From an uncultured Alphaproteobacteria bacterium (GTDB lineage: Bacteria; Pseudomonadota; Alphaproteobacteria; Rs-D84), in the NCBI GenBank assembly GCA_944392815.1, contig CALXXY010000002.1, positions 62,001-126,000 on the forward strand: DNA of 64,000 nt. Reading direction: 5' to 3'. Under the pieces are notes generated by a model. The model was not told the DNA's origin, did no database searches, and saw only the letters and a list, made by a program, of their open reading frames with translations. This document shows, in pieces, positions 23,276 to 31,990 of the stretch. A program made the translations under genes and the position numbers. Position 1 is the first letter of the stretch; each line of letters opens with the position of its first letter.

Positions 23276-24799
23276 ATGTTTACGATAAAGGGCAAAACAA
23301 CAGATTGGGAATTGGTTATCGGACTAGAAACGCATATAGAGGTTCTGTCCCACAGCAAACTGTTCAGCGGTGCGTCCGCGGACTATAACCCGTCGATTTC
23401 CCCCAATACCCAGGTATCAATGGTTGATGTCGCCATGCCTGGCATGTTGCCGGTATTAAACGAATACTGCGTTGAACAGGCGATTAAAATGGGACTGGGC
23501 CTGAATGCAGAAATATCCCGCCGCAGTAAATTTGCCCGCAAACAATATTTTTACCCTGACCTGCCCCAGGGATATCAGATTTCCCAACCGGCCGAAGAAC
23601 CACCAATCGTTGGCCGCGGCTGGGTTGAAATTATGGGTGATGACGGCAACCCGAAAAAGATTTTAATCGAACGCGCACATTTGGAACAGGACGCCGGAAA
23701 ATTAAAACACGATATGCACCCAACAAAATCATTTGCGGACTATAATCGTACGGGTGTAGCCCTGTTGGAAATTGTAACGTTCCTGGATACAAAAAATCCT
23801 GAAAACAATTCATATATATCGTCCCCGGACGAGGCCGAACGCTATCTGCGCGAAATTCGTGAAATCGCACGCGCCCTGGGCGTATCCAAGGCAAATATGG
23901 AGGAAGGATCCATGCGTGCCGACGTTAATGTATCTGTGCGCCCCGTGGGCAGCCAAGAATTCCGCACACGTACAGAAACAAAAAACATGGTGTCATTCAA
24001 ATTTATTAAATCCGCCATTGAGTACGAGGCCCGCCGTCAAATCGAAATATACGAAAACGGTGGCACCGTGTCCCAGGACACAATGCGCTATTCCCAGGCC
24101 GATGGAACAACATCGGTCATGCGCAGCAAAGAAGACGCACTGGATTACCGCTATTTCCCGGATCCAGATTTATTGCCACTGGAAATTTCCGACGATATGA
24201 TTGAACGTATTCGCAGTACCATGCCGGAACTGCCGGCGGCGACCCGCGCGCGCTATGTGCATGATTTCGGGCTGTCTGAATATGATGCCGCGCGTCTGAC
24301 CGAAACAACGGACATATCAAAATGGTTTGATGCGGCGGTTGGAAACAACCCAAAACGCGCGAAATCCATCGCGAATTGGATGATTTCTGAATTGTTCGCA
24401 CACCCCGAAAATTGGGACACAAAAAACGCGCTGGATACATCTGAGTGCGGCACAGCGCGGATTATCACACCATCTGATTTGGCCGAATTGGTCGATATGA
24501 TTGCCGAAAATGCAATCAATGGAAAACAGGCCAAGGAAATATTTACCAAAATGTTAGACGGTGAAACGGGCACCCCGCGCGCAATTGCCGAAAAATTTGG
24601 TATGCAACAAATTACCGATACCGCCGCAATCGAATCGGTTGTGGACGATGTAATCGCCAAAAACGCGCCCCAGGTTGAACAATACAAATCTGGCAAAACA
24701 GGATTGTTCGGATTCTTTGTTGGTGCGGTTATGAAATCAACCGGTGGCCAGGCGAATCCAGCAGTTGTAAATGAAATTCTGCGTAAAAAATTGTCGTAA
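23276..24799 (+). CDS. gatB: Asp-tRNA(Asn)/Glu-tRNA(Gln) amidotransferase subunit B
   Basis: Kinase and tRNA-binding subunit that activates the misacylated amino acid and passes ammonia to it. The N-terminal cradle domain has VIGLETHIEVLSHSKLFSGA, RKQYFYPDLPQGYQISQ, RAHLEQDAGKLKHD, NRTGVALLEIVT and DYRYFPDPDLLPLE. The C-terminal helical/YqeY domain ends VVNEILRKKLS. 507 aa is slightly longer than the usual 475-490, mostly at the N-terminus. AAGGA lies 10 nt upstream. It is separated from gatA by 134 nt holding the antisense tRNA-Phe. Confidence 0.97.
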   Translation: MFTIKGKTTDWELVIGLETHIEVLSHSKLFSGASADYNPSISPNTQVSMVDVAMPGMLPVLNEYCVEQAIKMGLGLNAEISRRSKFARKQYFYPDLPQGYQISQPAEEPPIVGRGWVEIMGDDGNPKKILIERAHLEQDAGKLKHDMHPTKSFADYNRTGVALLEIVTFLDTKNPENNSYISSPDEAERYLREIREIARALGVSKANMEEGSMRADVNVSVRPVGSQEFRTRTETKNMVSFKFIKSAIEYEARRQIEIYENGGTVSQDTMRYSQADGTTSVMRSKEDALDYRYFPDPDLLPLEISDDMIERIRSTMPELPAATRARYVHDFGLSEYDAARLTETTDISKWFDAAVGNNPKRAKSIANWMISELFAHPENWDTKNALDTSECGTARIITPSDLAELVDMIAENAINGKQAKEIFTKMLDGETGTPRAIAEKFGMQQITDTAAIESVVDDVIAKNAPQVEQYKSGKTGLFGFFVGAVMKSTGGQANPAVVNEILRKKLS

Positions 24800-24817
24800 T
24801 AATCAAAAGGAAAAAAT

Positions 24818-24985
24818 ATGCGTTTCGTCACAATTATCGAAGATGATCCAATCACAGGCGTGAAATATGGCCCAGTTGAAATTCCATTTTCCAACGTGCC
24901 AAAGCATGAAGTTATCCGCCGCATAAAAAACATTCAGGCAATCAAAGCAAAACAAATTCGTGCCGAAAAACAAAAGAATAAATAA
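24818..24985 (+). CDS. Small hypothetical protein, 55 aa
   Basis: Begins MRFVTIIEDDPITGVKYGPV and ends with a basic helix rich in Lys/Arg/Gln (IRRIKNIQAIKAKQIRAEKQ). AAAAGGA lies 7 nt before the ATG and the gene fits exactly between gatB (18 nt) and miaB (3 nt), so it is very likely translated as part of the operon. I recognise no family. The basic tail could bind RNA (inference from composition and translation-related neighbours). Confidence 0.75.
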   Translation: MRFVTIIEDDPITGVKYGPVEIPFSNVPKHEVIRRIKNIQAIKAKQIRAEKQKNK

Positions 24986-24988
24986 ACG

Positions 24989-26290
24989 ATGAAAAAATTT
25001 TTCATTCACACATTCGGCTGTCAAATGAATGTCTATGACGGCCAGCGGATTGCGTCCATGTTGCGCGGTCGCGGATACACGCAAACCGACGATTACACCG
25101 ACGCAGATATTATCATATTAAACACATGCGCCGTCCGCGCCAAGGCAACTGATAAAGTATTCAGCGCACTGGGGCGCATACGCACAGAAAAACGCCCCGA
25201 CGCATTAATGGGCATAGTCGGCTGTGTCGCGCGCGAATCGGGCGCTGACGCATTTCGGCGCGTACCCGAATTAAATTTTGTTTTGGGCCCCCAAAGTTAT
25301 CATAAATTACCGGAAATTTTGGAAAACCCGGACGCCCGCCTGTTTAACATTGACCTGGGCGGCCTGGAAAAATTTGATGAAATGCCACAAATGGACGCGT
25401 CCCCCGCGGTTGCCTATATCCCAATCCAAGAGGGCTGCAATCATTGCTGTACATACTGCATAGTACCCTATACGCGCGGCCGGGAAATATCACGCCCATT
25501 TGACGACGTTGTGCGCGACACTGTTCACGCCGCCAACACAGGCGCGATTGAAATATGCTTTTTGGGCCAAAATGTGAACGGATACAAATACACCGACGCA
25601 AACGGCAAAATATATCGTCTGTCGGATTTGATTCATGCGGCCGCCAAATTGGACGCCATTAAACGCATCAGATTCACATCCAGTTATCCAACCGAAATGA
25701 CCGATGATTTAATCGACATGTTCCGCACCGAGGCAAAACTGTTGCCTTTTTTAAACATGCCTATACAAAGCGGGTCGCAAAATGTATTGACAAAGATGAA
25801 CCGTCCATACACGTTAAATCTATATATAGATATAGTTGACAAATTAAAATCCGCCCGCCCAGATGTTCAAATTTCCAGCGATTTTATTGTCGGGTTCCCG
25901 GGTGAATCAGATGATGATTTTGAACAAACTTTGGAAATCGCGCGACGCATAAAATATATCAATTCGTTTTCATTCAAATATTCGCCCCGCCCACATACCG
26001 CGGCGGCCGTTATGCCGAACCAGATACCTGAAAAAATCAAATCCCAGCGGTTATATAAATTGGACGAATTGCTAAACGAAATCCAGCGCGAATTCAATGA
26101 ATCATGTATCGACAGCGAATTGGAATGCCTGGCCGAGGGTCCCGATAAAACCGGACAAAACACTATTTATCGTACCCCATATATGCAGCAATGCATCGTA
26201 AACATTCCTGCCGATACAGCACCACAATTGGCAAAAATAAAAATTACAGCGGCCAACAAAGCGTCACTGCGCGGGAACATTATGGATTAA
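24989..26290 (+). CDS. miaB: tRNA-2-methylthio-N6-dimethylallyladenosine synthase MiaB
   Basis: Radical-SAM methylthiotransferase modifying A37 of tRNAs that read UNN codons. The N-terminal UPF0004 domain has three cluster Cys (FGCQMNVYD, LNTCAVR, GCVARE). The radical SAM CxxxCxxC is in GCNHCCTYCIVPYTRGRE, with FLGQNVNGY and MPIQSGSQNVL following. The C-terminal TRAM-like domain is at about 370-433. Its 433 aa are typical. It shares its terminal TTAA with the stop of the convergent autotransporter gene. Confidence 0.96.
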   Translation: MKKFFIHTFGCQMNVYDGQRIASMLRGRGYTQTDDYTDADIIILNTCAVRAKATDKVFSALGRIRTEKRPDALMGIVGCVARESGADAFRRVPELNFVLGPQSYHKLPEILENPDARLFNIDLGGLEKFDEMPQMDASPAVAYIPIQEGCNHCCTYCIVPYTRGREISRPFDDVVRDTVHAANTGAIEICFLGQNVNGYKYTDANGKIYRLSDLIHAAAKLDAIKRIRFTSSYPTEMTDDLIDMFRTEAKLLPFLNMPIQSGSQNVLTKMNRPYTLNLYIDIVDKLKSARPDVQISSDFIVGFPGESDDDFEQTLEIARRIKYINSFSFKYSPRPHTAAAVMPNQIPEKIKSQRLYKLDELLNEIQREFNESCIDSELECLAEGPDKTGQNTIYRTPYMQQCIVNIPADTAPQLAKIKITAANKASLRGNIMD

Positions 26291-27837
26291 AAGCCCATAC
26301 CAAAACCCAACCCAAATTTTACCCCGGCGCCAACCGCATCGTCGTATATAAAACCAACACTGATATTGCCGCCAATTCCGTCCATGGGCGACGCAACCTG
26401 CATTTGTACATCGGCATTCACTGTGCCGCGCGCATCAGCACTGACCGTGGCGCCATATTTATATTCCAAATCAAAATCACCGTTAACATCAAACATTATA
26501 TTGGCACCACCACCAATAATAAAATCAGTGTCTGTTGCGTTGGTAATTTTTACCCAATCGGCGCCAACACGAACAAACGGCGTTAATACAATATCGGACG
26601 ACAAATCGAAATTCACCCCGACATCAGAAATCAAATACATGGACAATCCCAGCGGATCTGTCACGGTATCATGCCCATCAAACACAGGCCCGATATTAAA
26701 ATCTGCAACGGTCACACCCGCCAATGCACGTGCAAAAATCAAATCACCAAAATACGCTATGTGCACGTTTCCGCCGTACAGCGCGGATTTATATTCATCA
26801 AAATTATCTGCATAATCCATACTGACCACATATCCAGAAATCCCAAACGTAAAATCATGTCCGGCATTGTATACCTTGTCAATCGCAACACCAAACGCGT
26901 CCATATTATTTGACATTACCGCCAACGGCGCAACGGACAACGTTGCCGTACGTTGTGGCAAACGCGCCATCATAACCGAATCCATCACGCGCACAGAATC
27001 CATCAACAACATCGGCGTCATACGCGCAGATTGTGCCAACACAGAATTAATCTCATCAACACTGGCCGCCCTGTCCACAGCGGCAATCAATCTGTCATTT
27101 GGATTTGCCGCGCGCAATTCATTCAAAAACAGACCTGCACCGTTATTCAAAACCTTGGCATAATCGGTATCGCGCACAATATCCACATATAACGACCCAC
27201 CACGAATTTGCGCATTCACCCGATACAGCGAATTATTCGCTGTACCCAAAACCTGAACCACGCCATTCGTACTGGCGTCTATGTTATTCAACACAAAACC
27301 ATCGACCAAATCGGCTGAATTATCAACATAAAACACAGTGTTGCCATGCAATTTCAAATTTTCAAACGCCCCACTGTCAATCGCGCTGTCCACCAGTAAT
27401 GCCGAATCGGTCACCGTTATAAAATCTGCACCATTGGCAATTTCCGCCAACTCAGACAAAGAAATCGCATCACCAAAATCATTTTGCACAACAATTTCAA
27501 AATTTTTATTTACGTCACCAATGAAATTAACATCTGAATCGCTGTTAATAATTTGCACAACACGCGCAGTATCACTCGCGATAATATCGGCACTCATTTG
27601 TCCGCTGTTTTGAATATACAGCGTCCGCCCAGACGCAACATTTATGCGCCCGGTAAAATCGCCTTGGTTCACAATGGTCACGGTGGCGGTTATATTTATA
27701 TCATCATGCACAGATTGCCCCGATGAAATATACATATCCCGACCAACATCCATGCCAAACGCAGCGCGCCCCACAGCACAAACACCAATAAAAGCGACAA
27801 TGAAAATATTTTCCAGTTTCATAATGTTGAACAGCAT
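26287..27837 (-). CDS. Autotransporter-like surface protein
   Basis: Signal-like N-terminus (KLENIFIVAFIGVCAVGRAAFG), then a passenger of about 200 residues rich in Asn/Asp/Ser/Val with short beta-helix-like repeats (TATVTIVNQGDFTGRINVAS, TLYIQNSGQMSADI). An apparent alpha-helical linker follows (ANPNDRLIAAVDRAASVDEI) and a C-terminal beta-barrel of about 260 residues ending in alternating hydrophobics and a terminal Phe (GVKFGLGFGMGF). This is the autotransporter layout. The start is uncertain: 27837, or ATG 27822, which gives the tidier signal peptide; neither has a clear ribosome-binding site. Passenger function is unknown. Confidence 0.8.
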   Translation of the reverse strand: MLFNIMKLENIFIVAFIGVCAVGRAAFGMDVGRDMYISSGQSVHDDINITATVTIVNQGDFTGRINVASGRTLYIQNSGQMSADIIASDTARVVQIINSDSDVNFIGDVNKNFEIVVQNDFGDAISLSELAEIANGADFITVTDSALLVDSAIDSGAFENLKLHGNTVFYVDNSADLVDGFVLNNIDASTNGVVQVLGTANNSLYRVNAQIRGGSLYVDIVRDTDYAKVLNNGAGLFLNELRAANPNDRLIAAVDRAASVDEINSVLAQSARMTPMLLMDSVRVMDSVMMARLPQRTATLSVAPLAVMSNNMDAFGVAIDKVYNAGHDFTFGISGYVVSMDYADNFDEYKSALYGGNVHIAYFGDLIFARALAGVTVADFNIGPVFDGHDTVTDPLGLSMYLISDVGVNFDLSSDIVLTPFVRVGADWVKITNATDTDFIIGGGANIMFDVNGDFDLEYKYGATVSADARGTVNADVQMQVASPMDGIGGNISVGFIYDDAVGAGVKFGLGFGMGF

Positions 27838-27872
27838 AACACACAGGAAATATTTCTTAAAGTGTTTTTATT

Positions 27873-27902
27873 AAAAAAACAACCCCGAAAAAATCGGGGT
27901 TG
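27873..27902 (-). terminator. Intrinsic terminator after the SodC-like lipoprotein gene
   Basis: 9-bp stem CAACCCCGA / TCGGGGTTG, loop of five A, then seven T on the minus strand. Confidence 0.88.
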
Positions 27903-27921
27903 CATACATGCCGGACAACTT

Positions 27922-28467
27922 TTATAACATTACGCCCTTTTCCAACGTGCCCCAACCGGCTTTGTACCCGCCGTCACGTTCCAGATAAATTTTGGCGTTA
28001 TTCAATTGTTCCGCGGTCAGCCCACGAATGATGAACGATTCTTTCAAACGGCCACCAGATTTTTGTGAACTTAACGTCGGGAAATTAACAGACATCGGTT
28101 CTTTGTCGCAACACATGCTGTTGTTGTTGCAACTGCTGCACTGGTGCACGCGCACAGTATACACTTTGCCCGGGCGTAAATCTTTGACGTCTACCTCCAT
28201 TTTCAGGCCAGCGTCTGTTTCATAAAACTTGATATAACCCATTCTGGATTCACCGCCATGACTGCTGTGCGTATACATTTTTGCATGCACATGCGTCACA
28301 TCAGAATCTTCGTATGTCTGATAAAACACAACCGTTTCTGTCGGTTGCGGCACAGGTTTTGGTTGTGGTTTGGCCTTTTTCTGGCCACAGCCCGCACACC
28401 CCGACAACAATACCACGACACCCAATGCAGATGTCAGGATCAACATTTTCTTTACTATATTTTTCAT
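27922..28467 (-). CDS. Lipoprotein with degenerate Cu/Zn superoxide dismutase-like fold
   Basis: Lipoprotein signal MKNIVKKMLILTSALGVVVL with lipobox LSGC, a Lys/Pro linker (KPQPKPVPQP), then a domain resembling periplasmic SodC: GYIKFYETDAGLKMEVDVKD followed by LRPGKVYTVRVHQCSSC lines up with the SodC strand-loop that ends in GFHIH and Cys. The C-terminal ESFIIRGLTAEQLNNAKIYL aligns with the last strands. The metal ligands are mostly gone: one His (VHQC) remains and the usual His/Asp cluster is replaced by NNNSMCCDKEP. Superoxide dismutation is unlikely; a binding or structural role is possible. AAAGGAGATTTAT-ATG supports the start. Confidence 0.72.
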   Translation of the reverse strand: MKNIVKKMLILTSALGVVVLLSGCAGCGQKKAKPQPKPVPQPTETVVFYQTYEDSDVTHVHAKMYTHSSHGGESRMGYIKFYETDAGLKMEVDVKDLRPGKVYTVRVHQCSSCNNNSMCCDKEPMSVNFPTLSSQKSGGRLKESFIIRGLTAEQLNNAKIYLERDGGYKAGWGTLEKGVML

Positions 28468-28539
28468 ATAAATCTCCTTTGGTTTAATATTTTATATTTT
28501 CACGCATGCAGCGGAATCATGCACATAGCGCGATTTGGC

Positions 28540-28580
28540 GCGGTAAAAATCCGTTCATATATCATGACGGATTTTACCGC
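28540..28580. repeat. Long hairpin downstream of the 28591 gene
   Basis: Arms GCGGTAAAAATCCGT and ACGGATTTTACCGC enclose about 12 nt. There is no T run, so it may stabilise a 3' end or terminate weakly. It begins 10 nt after the outer-membrane protein gene. Confidence 0.6.
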
Positions 28581-28590
28581 CACCCCCGGG

Positions 28591-29202
28591 TTAAAACATG
28601 AATCTGATACCAATATCACCACCGAAATTATGCAGGCCCGAATTCACGTCCACATAGTTATAACGTGCGGCAATATCAACAGCAATACGTTCCAAATCGA
28701 ATGTCACGCCCAACGCACCCATCGCTGAAAAACGTGTTTTGCTTTCGCTGTGGTCGCCAACCGTGGGCACATCGCGGCTGACGTCTGTAAACGCCACACC
28801 GGCACCCAATCCAAAGAACGGACGCACAATATGATATCCACCGAATTCCCAATATGTGTTCCACAACAACGTTTGCATTTTGGATTCAACCTTGACATCA
28901 TCGGCCAATCCGAATTTCGCGCTGTCTTTGGCCTTGCTGTAAATAGACCATTCGATTTCAGAACGCACAGTATCGCACACTTCCAAACCTAATGCGACAC
29001 GCCCCTGAAATACCATATCAGCCATGGTATCTTTGTGACCATTAAAACCATAATTCAAAGTATTATAACTGGCACCGCCACGCAGCCCAATGTACGGATC
29101 CAATCCGAACAGTTGCCAACTGGTGTCGTACGGATCGCGCCCTGCTGCAAACGCTGGGCACGCAATCAGCACCGCCAGCGTTGATATAACTATTTTTTTC
29201 AT
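28591..29202 (-). CDS. Outer-membrane beta-barrel protein, OmpA/opacity-like, 203 aa
   Basis: Signal peptide MKKIVISTLAVLIACPAFA, then about 180 residues with alternating strands, Gly-rich turns and aromatic girdles (DPYIGLRGGASYNTLNYG, GFGLADD-type loops, PFFGLGAGVAFTDVS), ending in a C-terminal strand with Phe (GIRFMF). This is the profile of an eight-stranded porin-like barrel such as Omp25/opacity proteins. AAAGGAGAGAGAAA-ATG gives a strong ribosome-binding site and TTGACA is found about 50 nt upstream on the minus strand. The ligand or function is unknown. Confidence 0.82.
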   Translation of the reverse strand: MKKIVISTLAVLIACPAFAAGRDPYDTSWQLFGLDPYIGLRGGASYNTLNYGFNGHKDTMADMVFQGRVALGLEVCDTVRSEIEWSIYSKAKDSAKFGLADDVKVESKMQTLLWNTYWEFGGYHIVRPFFGLGAGVAFTDVSRDVPTVGDHSESKTRFSAMGALGVTFDLERIAVDIAARYNYVDVNSGLHNFGGDIGIRFMF

Positions 29203-29340
29203 TTTCTCTCTCCTTTGTTAGGGTTGTTATAAATTAAATGTTTCATGTCAACACTGTGATTTTATCAAAGAAACTCGGAACTTTACACAGGCATGAATCC
29301 CTATTTGCCGCGCCCCAACCGGCCGCCAGAATAAATGCCC

Positions 29341-29368
29341 TTGCATTCGGTTAAAAAAGTTCTATAAT
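29341..29368 (+). promoter_or_regulatory. Promoter of tRNA-Lys
   Basis: TTGCAT (29341-29346), 16-nt spacer, TATAAT (29363-29368), 26 nt before the mature tRNA 5' end. Confidence 0.75.
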
Positions 29369-29394
29369 TGGCGCATTCTGAAACAAAAGGACCC

Positions 29395-29470
29395 GGGTGC
29401 ATAGCTCAGTTGGTAGAGCAACTGACTCTTAATCAGTGGGTCCAGGGTTCGAGTCCCTGTGCGCCCACCA
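29395..29470 (+). tRNA. tRNA-Lys (anticodon CTT)
   Basis: Starts GGGTGCATAGCTCAGTTGGT, anticodon CTT in GACTCTTAATC, T arm GGGTTCGAGTCCC, acceptor end GCGCCC and encoded CCA. 76 nt, good cloverleaf. Promoter upstream and terminator hairpin downstream. Confidence 0.97.
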
Positions 29471-29513
29471 CAAAATTTCGTTAACGAACGAAGTGAGTTT
29501 AAGAAATTTTAGT

Positions 29514-29550
29514 GCCACACGAAGCATTCCGCGAAGTGTGGCTTTTATTT
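29514..29550 (+). terminator. Terminator after tRNA-Lys
   Basis: Stem GCCACAC / GTGTGGC around an inner GAAGCATTCCGC region, followed by TTTTATTT. A second AT-rich hairpin (AAATTTC / GAAATTT) lies between it and the tRNA. Confidence 0.72.
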
Positions 29551-29552
29551 AC

Positions 29553-29597
29553 AAAAAACGGCTGCATGTGCATAAATTCCTGCACATACAGCCGTTT
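29553..29597 (-). terminator. Intrinsic terminator after the DipM-like gene
   Basis: 17-bp stem with one mismatch, AAACGGCTGCATGTGCA / TGCACATACAGCCGTTT, loop TAAATTCC, T run on the minus strand. It is very similar in its upper stem and loop to the dnaJ terminator. Confidence 0.85.
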
Positions 29598-29605
29598 GAA
29601 ACAAT

Positions 29606-30898
29606 CTATTTTTTCAAATATGATGCGGGATTATATGCCTTGGTTCCCTTGCGAATTTCAAAGTGCAATTGCGGTTCGTCAACCTTGCCCGTTTCACCAA
29701 CAGTACCAATTTTCTGACCTACGCTAACCTTGGCCCCGCGACGTACAGTCATGGAATCCAAATGCGCATACACAGTCATCCAACCGCCCGAATGCTGGAT
29801 AATAATCAAATTTCCCATACCTTTGACCTCGTTCCCGGCATAGGCCACAACCCCATTTTCCGCCGCACCCACGGCCGTGCCACGCGCCGCGGCAATATTA
29901 ATACCATCGTTAAACAACCCGTCACCCTTGGCACCATACGCGGACAGTATTTTCCCCTGAACAGGCCACGAAAACTTGGACGACGACCGCGCACTGATGG
30001 TCGGCAATTTTTTCGTTGGATCCGATGAAATCTTTTGTTTAACGGGTCCAGTCGCCGCACCACTGGCCGTGGTTGTTGCGCCCGTTGTGACGGTACTGCG
30101 CACCGGCGCAGAATCCAGGTTTGGAACCTTTAATTTCTGGCCAACAGACAATGTAAACGGCGCGGTCAAATTATTCATAACCGCCAAATCATTCACAGGC
30201 ACCGAATATTTACGCGACAATGAATACAATGTATCACCCGCCGCAACGGTTATTTCCTGTAATGCGACGCGGGTGGTTGTGGTTGCCCGCGCAGGCACCG
30301 ATATCGTTTGCACGACTGGGGCCTCTTTCTGAACAGGCACACGCAATTTTTGCCCGACCGCCAACGTATACGGCGCGACCAGATTATTTTCACGAATTAA
30401 TTCATCAACCGTCGTGCCATACATCTGGGCCAACGAATACAAAGTATCACCCGCCGCCACAGTTATTTCAGACGTTGACGCCACCATTTGGGTTCCGCCA
30501 TACATTGGCACATGCAGGTATTCATTCCCTGCGTCCGCCACCGCCACATCACCGGACACAATCGGAGCCCCTGTATCCACAGACACACTGTGCGTCGGCA
30601 CATCGCCATACATCACCGTCGCAGACGGCGGCACAATATAATCATTAACACTGGCGTATTCGACATAACTTGCATCATCAACCGAACCGTATAAATTCGG
30701 CGACGCATACACACCATAGTCAGTCGAAGCAGCATTATAAATTTCTGGTTGGGTTTCCGGATCTGCCAATAATGCCGGATATCGCGACGAAATAAATTCA
30801 CCCACAGTATCAGGCAACGCCAAAATTTTTGGTTGCAAATCACACGCTGTCACAACCAGCGCACACACCCCAGCAAGATATAAATTGAATTTTTTCAC
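29606..30898 (-). CDS. LysM / peptidase M23 lipoprotein, DipM/NlpD-like amidase activator
   Basis: Envelope protein that probably activates N-acetylmuramoyl-L-alanine amidases during division. I place the start at GTG 30898 (VKKFNLYLAGVCALVVTAC); a GTG at 30904 is also possible. The lipobox is VVTAC. Two LysM domains begin EITVAAGDTLYSL (about 145-190 and 215-260). A C-terminal M23 domain has FNDGINIAAARGTAVGAA, GNEVKGMGNLIIIQHSG and PQLHFEIRKGT. The usual zinc ligands of active M23 enzymes are replaced (NDGIN instead of H-x3-D), as in NlpD, EnvC and Caulobacter DipM, so it should be non-catalytic. It follows tatC. Confidence 0.85.
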   Translation of the reverse strand: MKKFNLYLAGVCALVVTACDLQPKILALPDTVGEFISSRYPALLADPETQPEIYNAASTDYGVYASPNLYGSVDDASYVEYASVNDYIVPPSATVMYGDVPTHSVSVDTGAPIVSGDVAVADAGNEYLHVPMYGGTQMVASTSEITVAAGDTLYSLAQMYGTTVDELIRENNLVAPYTLAVGQKLRVPVQKEAPVVQTISVPARATTTTRVALQEITVAAGDTLYSLSRKYSVPVNDLAVMNNLTAPFTLSVGQKLKVPNLDSAPVRSTVTTGATTTASGAATGPVKQKISSDPTKKLPTISARSSSKFSWPVQGKILSAYGAKGDGLFNDGINIAAARGTAVGAAENGVVAYAGNEVKGMGNLIIIQHSGGWMTVYAHLDSMTVRRGAKVSVGQKIGTVGETGKVDEPQLHFEIRKGTKAYNPASYLKK

Positions 30899-30904
30899 AC
30901 GCAC

Positions 30905-30918
30905 ATTATATCATAAAA
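30905..30918 (-). promoter_or_regulatory. Extended -10 promoter directly abutting the DipM-like start
   Basis: The minus strand reads TTTTATGATATAAT. The transcript start predicted 7 nt downstream coincides with GTG 30898, implying a leaderless mRNA. Confidence 0.5.
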
Positions 30919-30930
30919 CAAAAACAAATT

Positions 30931-31656
30931 TTATTTATTTTCGTCATCGTGCATAAATAAAATACTTATTTCGAACAAAGCCCACATTGGCAACGCCAAC
31001 AATATTTGCGACACCACATCTGGCGGCGTTAAAATCGCGGCCACAGTCACTATCAACACGATAATATATCTGCGCATTTTTACTGCACGTGCCCGCGACA
31101 AAATCCCCACCCTGTTCAGCAACACCAACACCAAAGGCAATTGGAATGCGATTCCGAATACTTTCAACATACCAATTGAAAACGCCAAATAATCCGTTGC
31201 GGCCGGCAACAAAACCGATGGCACAGGCGAATTTTGATTCAGTTCGATAAAAAATCCGAACACAAACGGAAACAAAATATAAAATGCAAACGCGGCCCCC
31301 AACAAAAACAATATTGGCGACGCAATCAAAATCGGCCACATAATATTACGTTCACGCCTGTGCAGGCCGGGCGCAACATATCGCCATATCTGCCACAGCG
31401 CAAACGGTGTTGTAATAAATATCCCAAACAACACAGACAACGAAAAACGAATCATTAACCCATCGGCCAACCCGGTATACAGCAACGCCCCGTCCGGCCA
31501 AACATGCAACAACGGTCCTGCTAATAATTCCTGTAAATATGGGGACACATACCACCCCGCGCACAACGCCACAATAAACACCAGCAACGTCCACAATATG
31601 CGTCCGCGCAATTCAGCAAAATGTTGCCCCATGGTCATACGGGTGACACGTTTCAT
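30931..31656 (-). CDS. tatC: Sec-independent protein translocase TatC
   Basis: Polytopic inner-membrane receptor of the twin-arginine translocase that binds the signal peptide's RR motif. It starts MKRVTRMTMGQHFAELRGRI, the family's conserved N-terminus, with six hydrophobic segments, FALWQIWRYVAPGLHRRERN in the first cytoplasmic loop and LTPPDVVSQILLALPM near the end. Its 241 aa are typical. It overlaps tatB by 4 bp. tatA is separate, at 42 kb. Confidence 0.96.
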   Translation of the reverse strand: MKRVTRMTMGQHFAELRGRILWTLLVFIVALCAGWYVSPYLQELLAGPLLHVWPDGALLYTGLADGLMIRFSLSVLFGIFITTPFALWQIWRYVAPGLHRRERNIMWPILIASPILFLLGAAFAFYILFPFVFGFFIELNQNSPVPSVLLPAATDYLAFSIGMLKVFGIAFQLPLVLVLLNRVGILSRARAVKMRRYIIVLIVTVAAILTPPDVVSQILLALPMWALFEISILFMHDDENK

Positions 31657-31988
31657 TTTTTTGCCCCCCGCGATTTTTTAACAGGCGCCCGTTTACGTGT
31701 AATTACGCGCGAAGGCGCACTTTTGCCTTGCCGTGCATTTTTCAGCGGTTCTGATATACCGTCCAGCATATCTGTGGTGGTGGTACGAATTAAATCATCA
31801 ATTGGTTTTTCCAAATCTATTTGATGCCGAATTTGTTCAGACGCATCAGTGATTTTCCACATCATTTTGCGTACAAACGTGACGACATTGGCCAAAAATC
31901 TGGCAACATCAGGCCACATTCGCGCGGGTATCACCAACACGCCAACCAATAAAATCACCAAAAATTCAGGCCAACTGATTCCAAACAT
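31653..31988 (-). CDS. tatB: Twin-arginine translocase subunit TatB
   Basis: Starts MFGISWPEFLVILLVGVLVI: a short N-terminal membrane helix with a conserved Glu, then an amphipathic helix (MWPDVARFLANVVTFVRKMM) and a long basic tail (KRAPVKKSRGAKK). TatB rather than TatA, by the MFGISWPE start and position before tatC. Its 111 aa are within the range. It forms the substrate receptor with TatC. It begins 2 nt after the lolA stop. Confidence 0.9.
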   Translation of the reverse strand: MFGISWPEFLVILLVGVLVIPARMWPDVARFLANVVTFVRKMMWKITDASEQIRHQIDLEKPIDDLIRTTTTDMLDGISEPLKNARQGKSAPSRVITRKRAPVKKSRGAKK

Positions 31989-31990
31989 AT

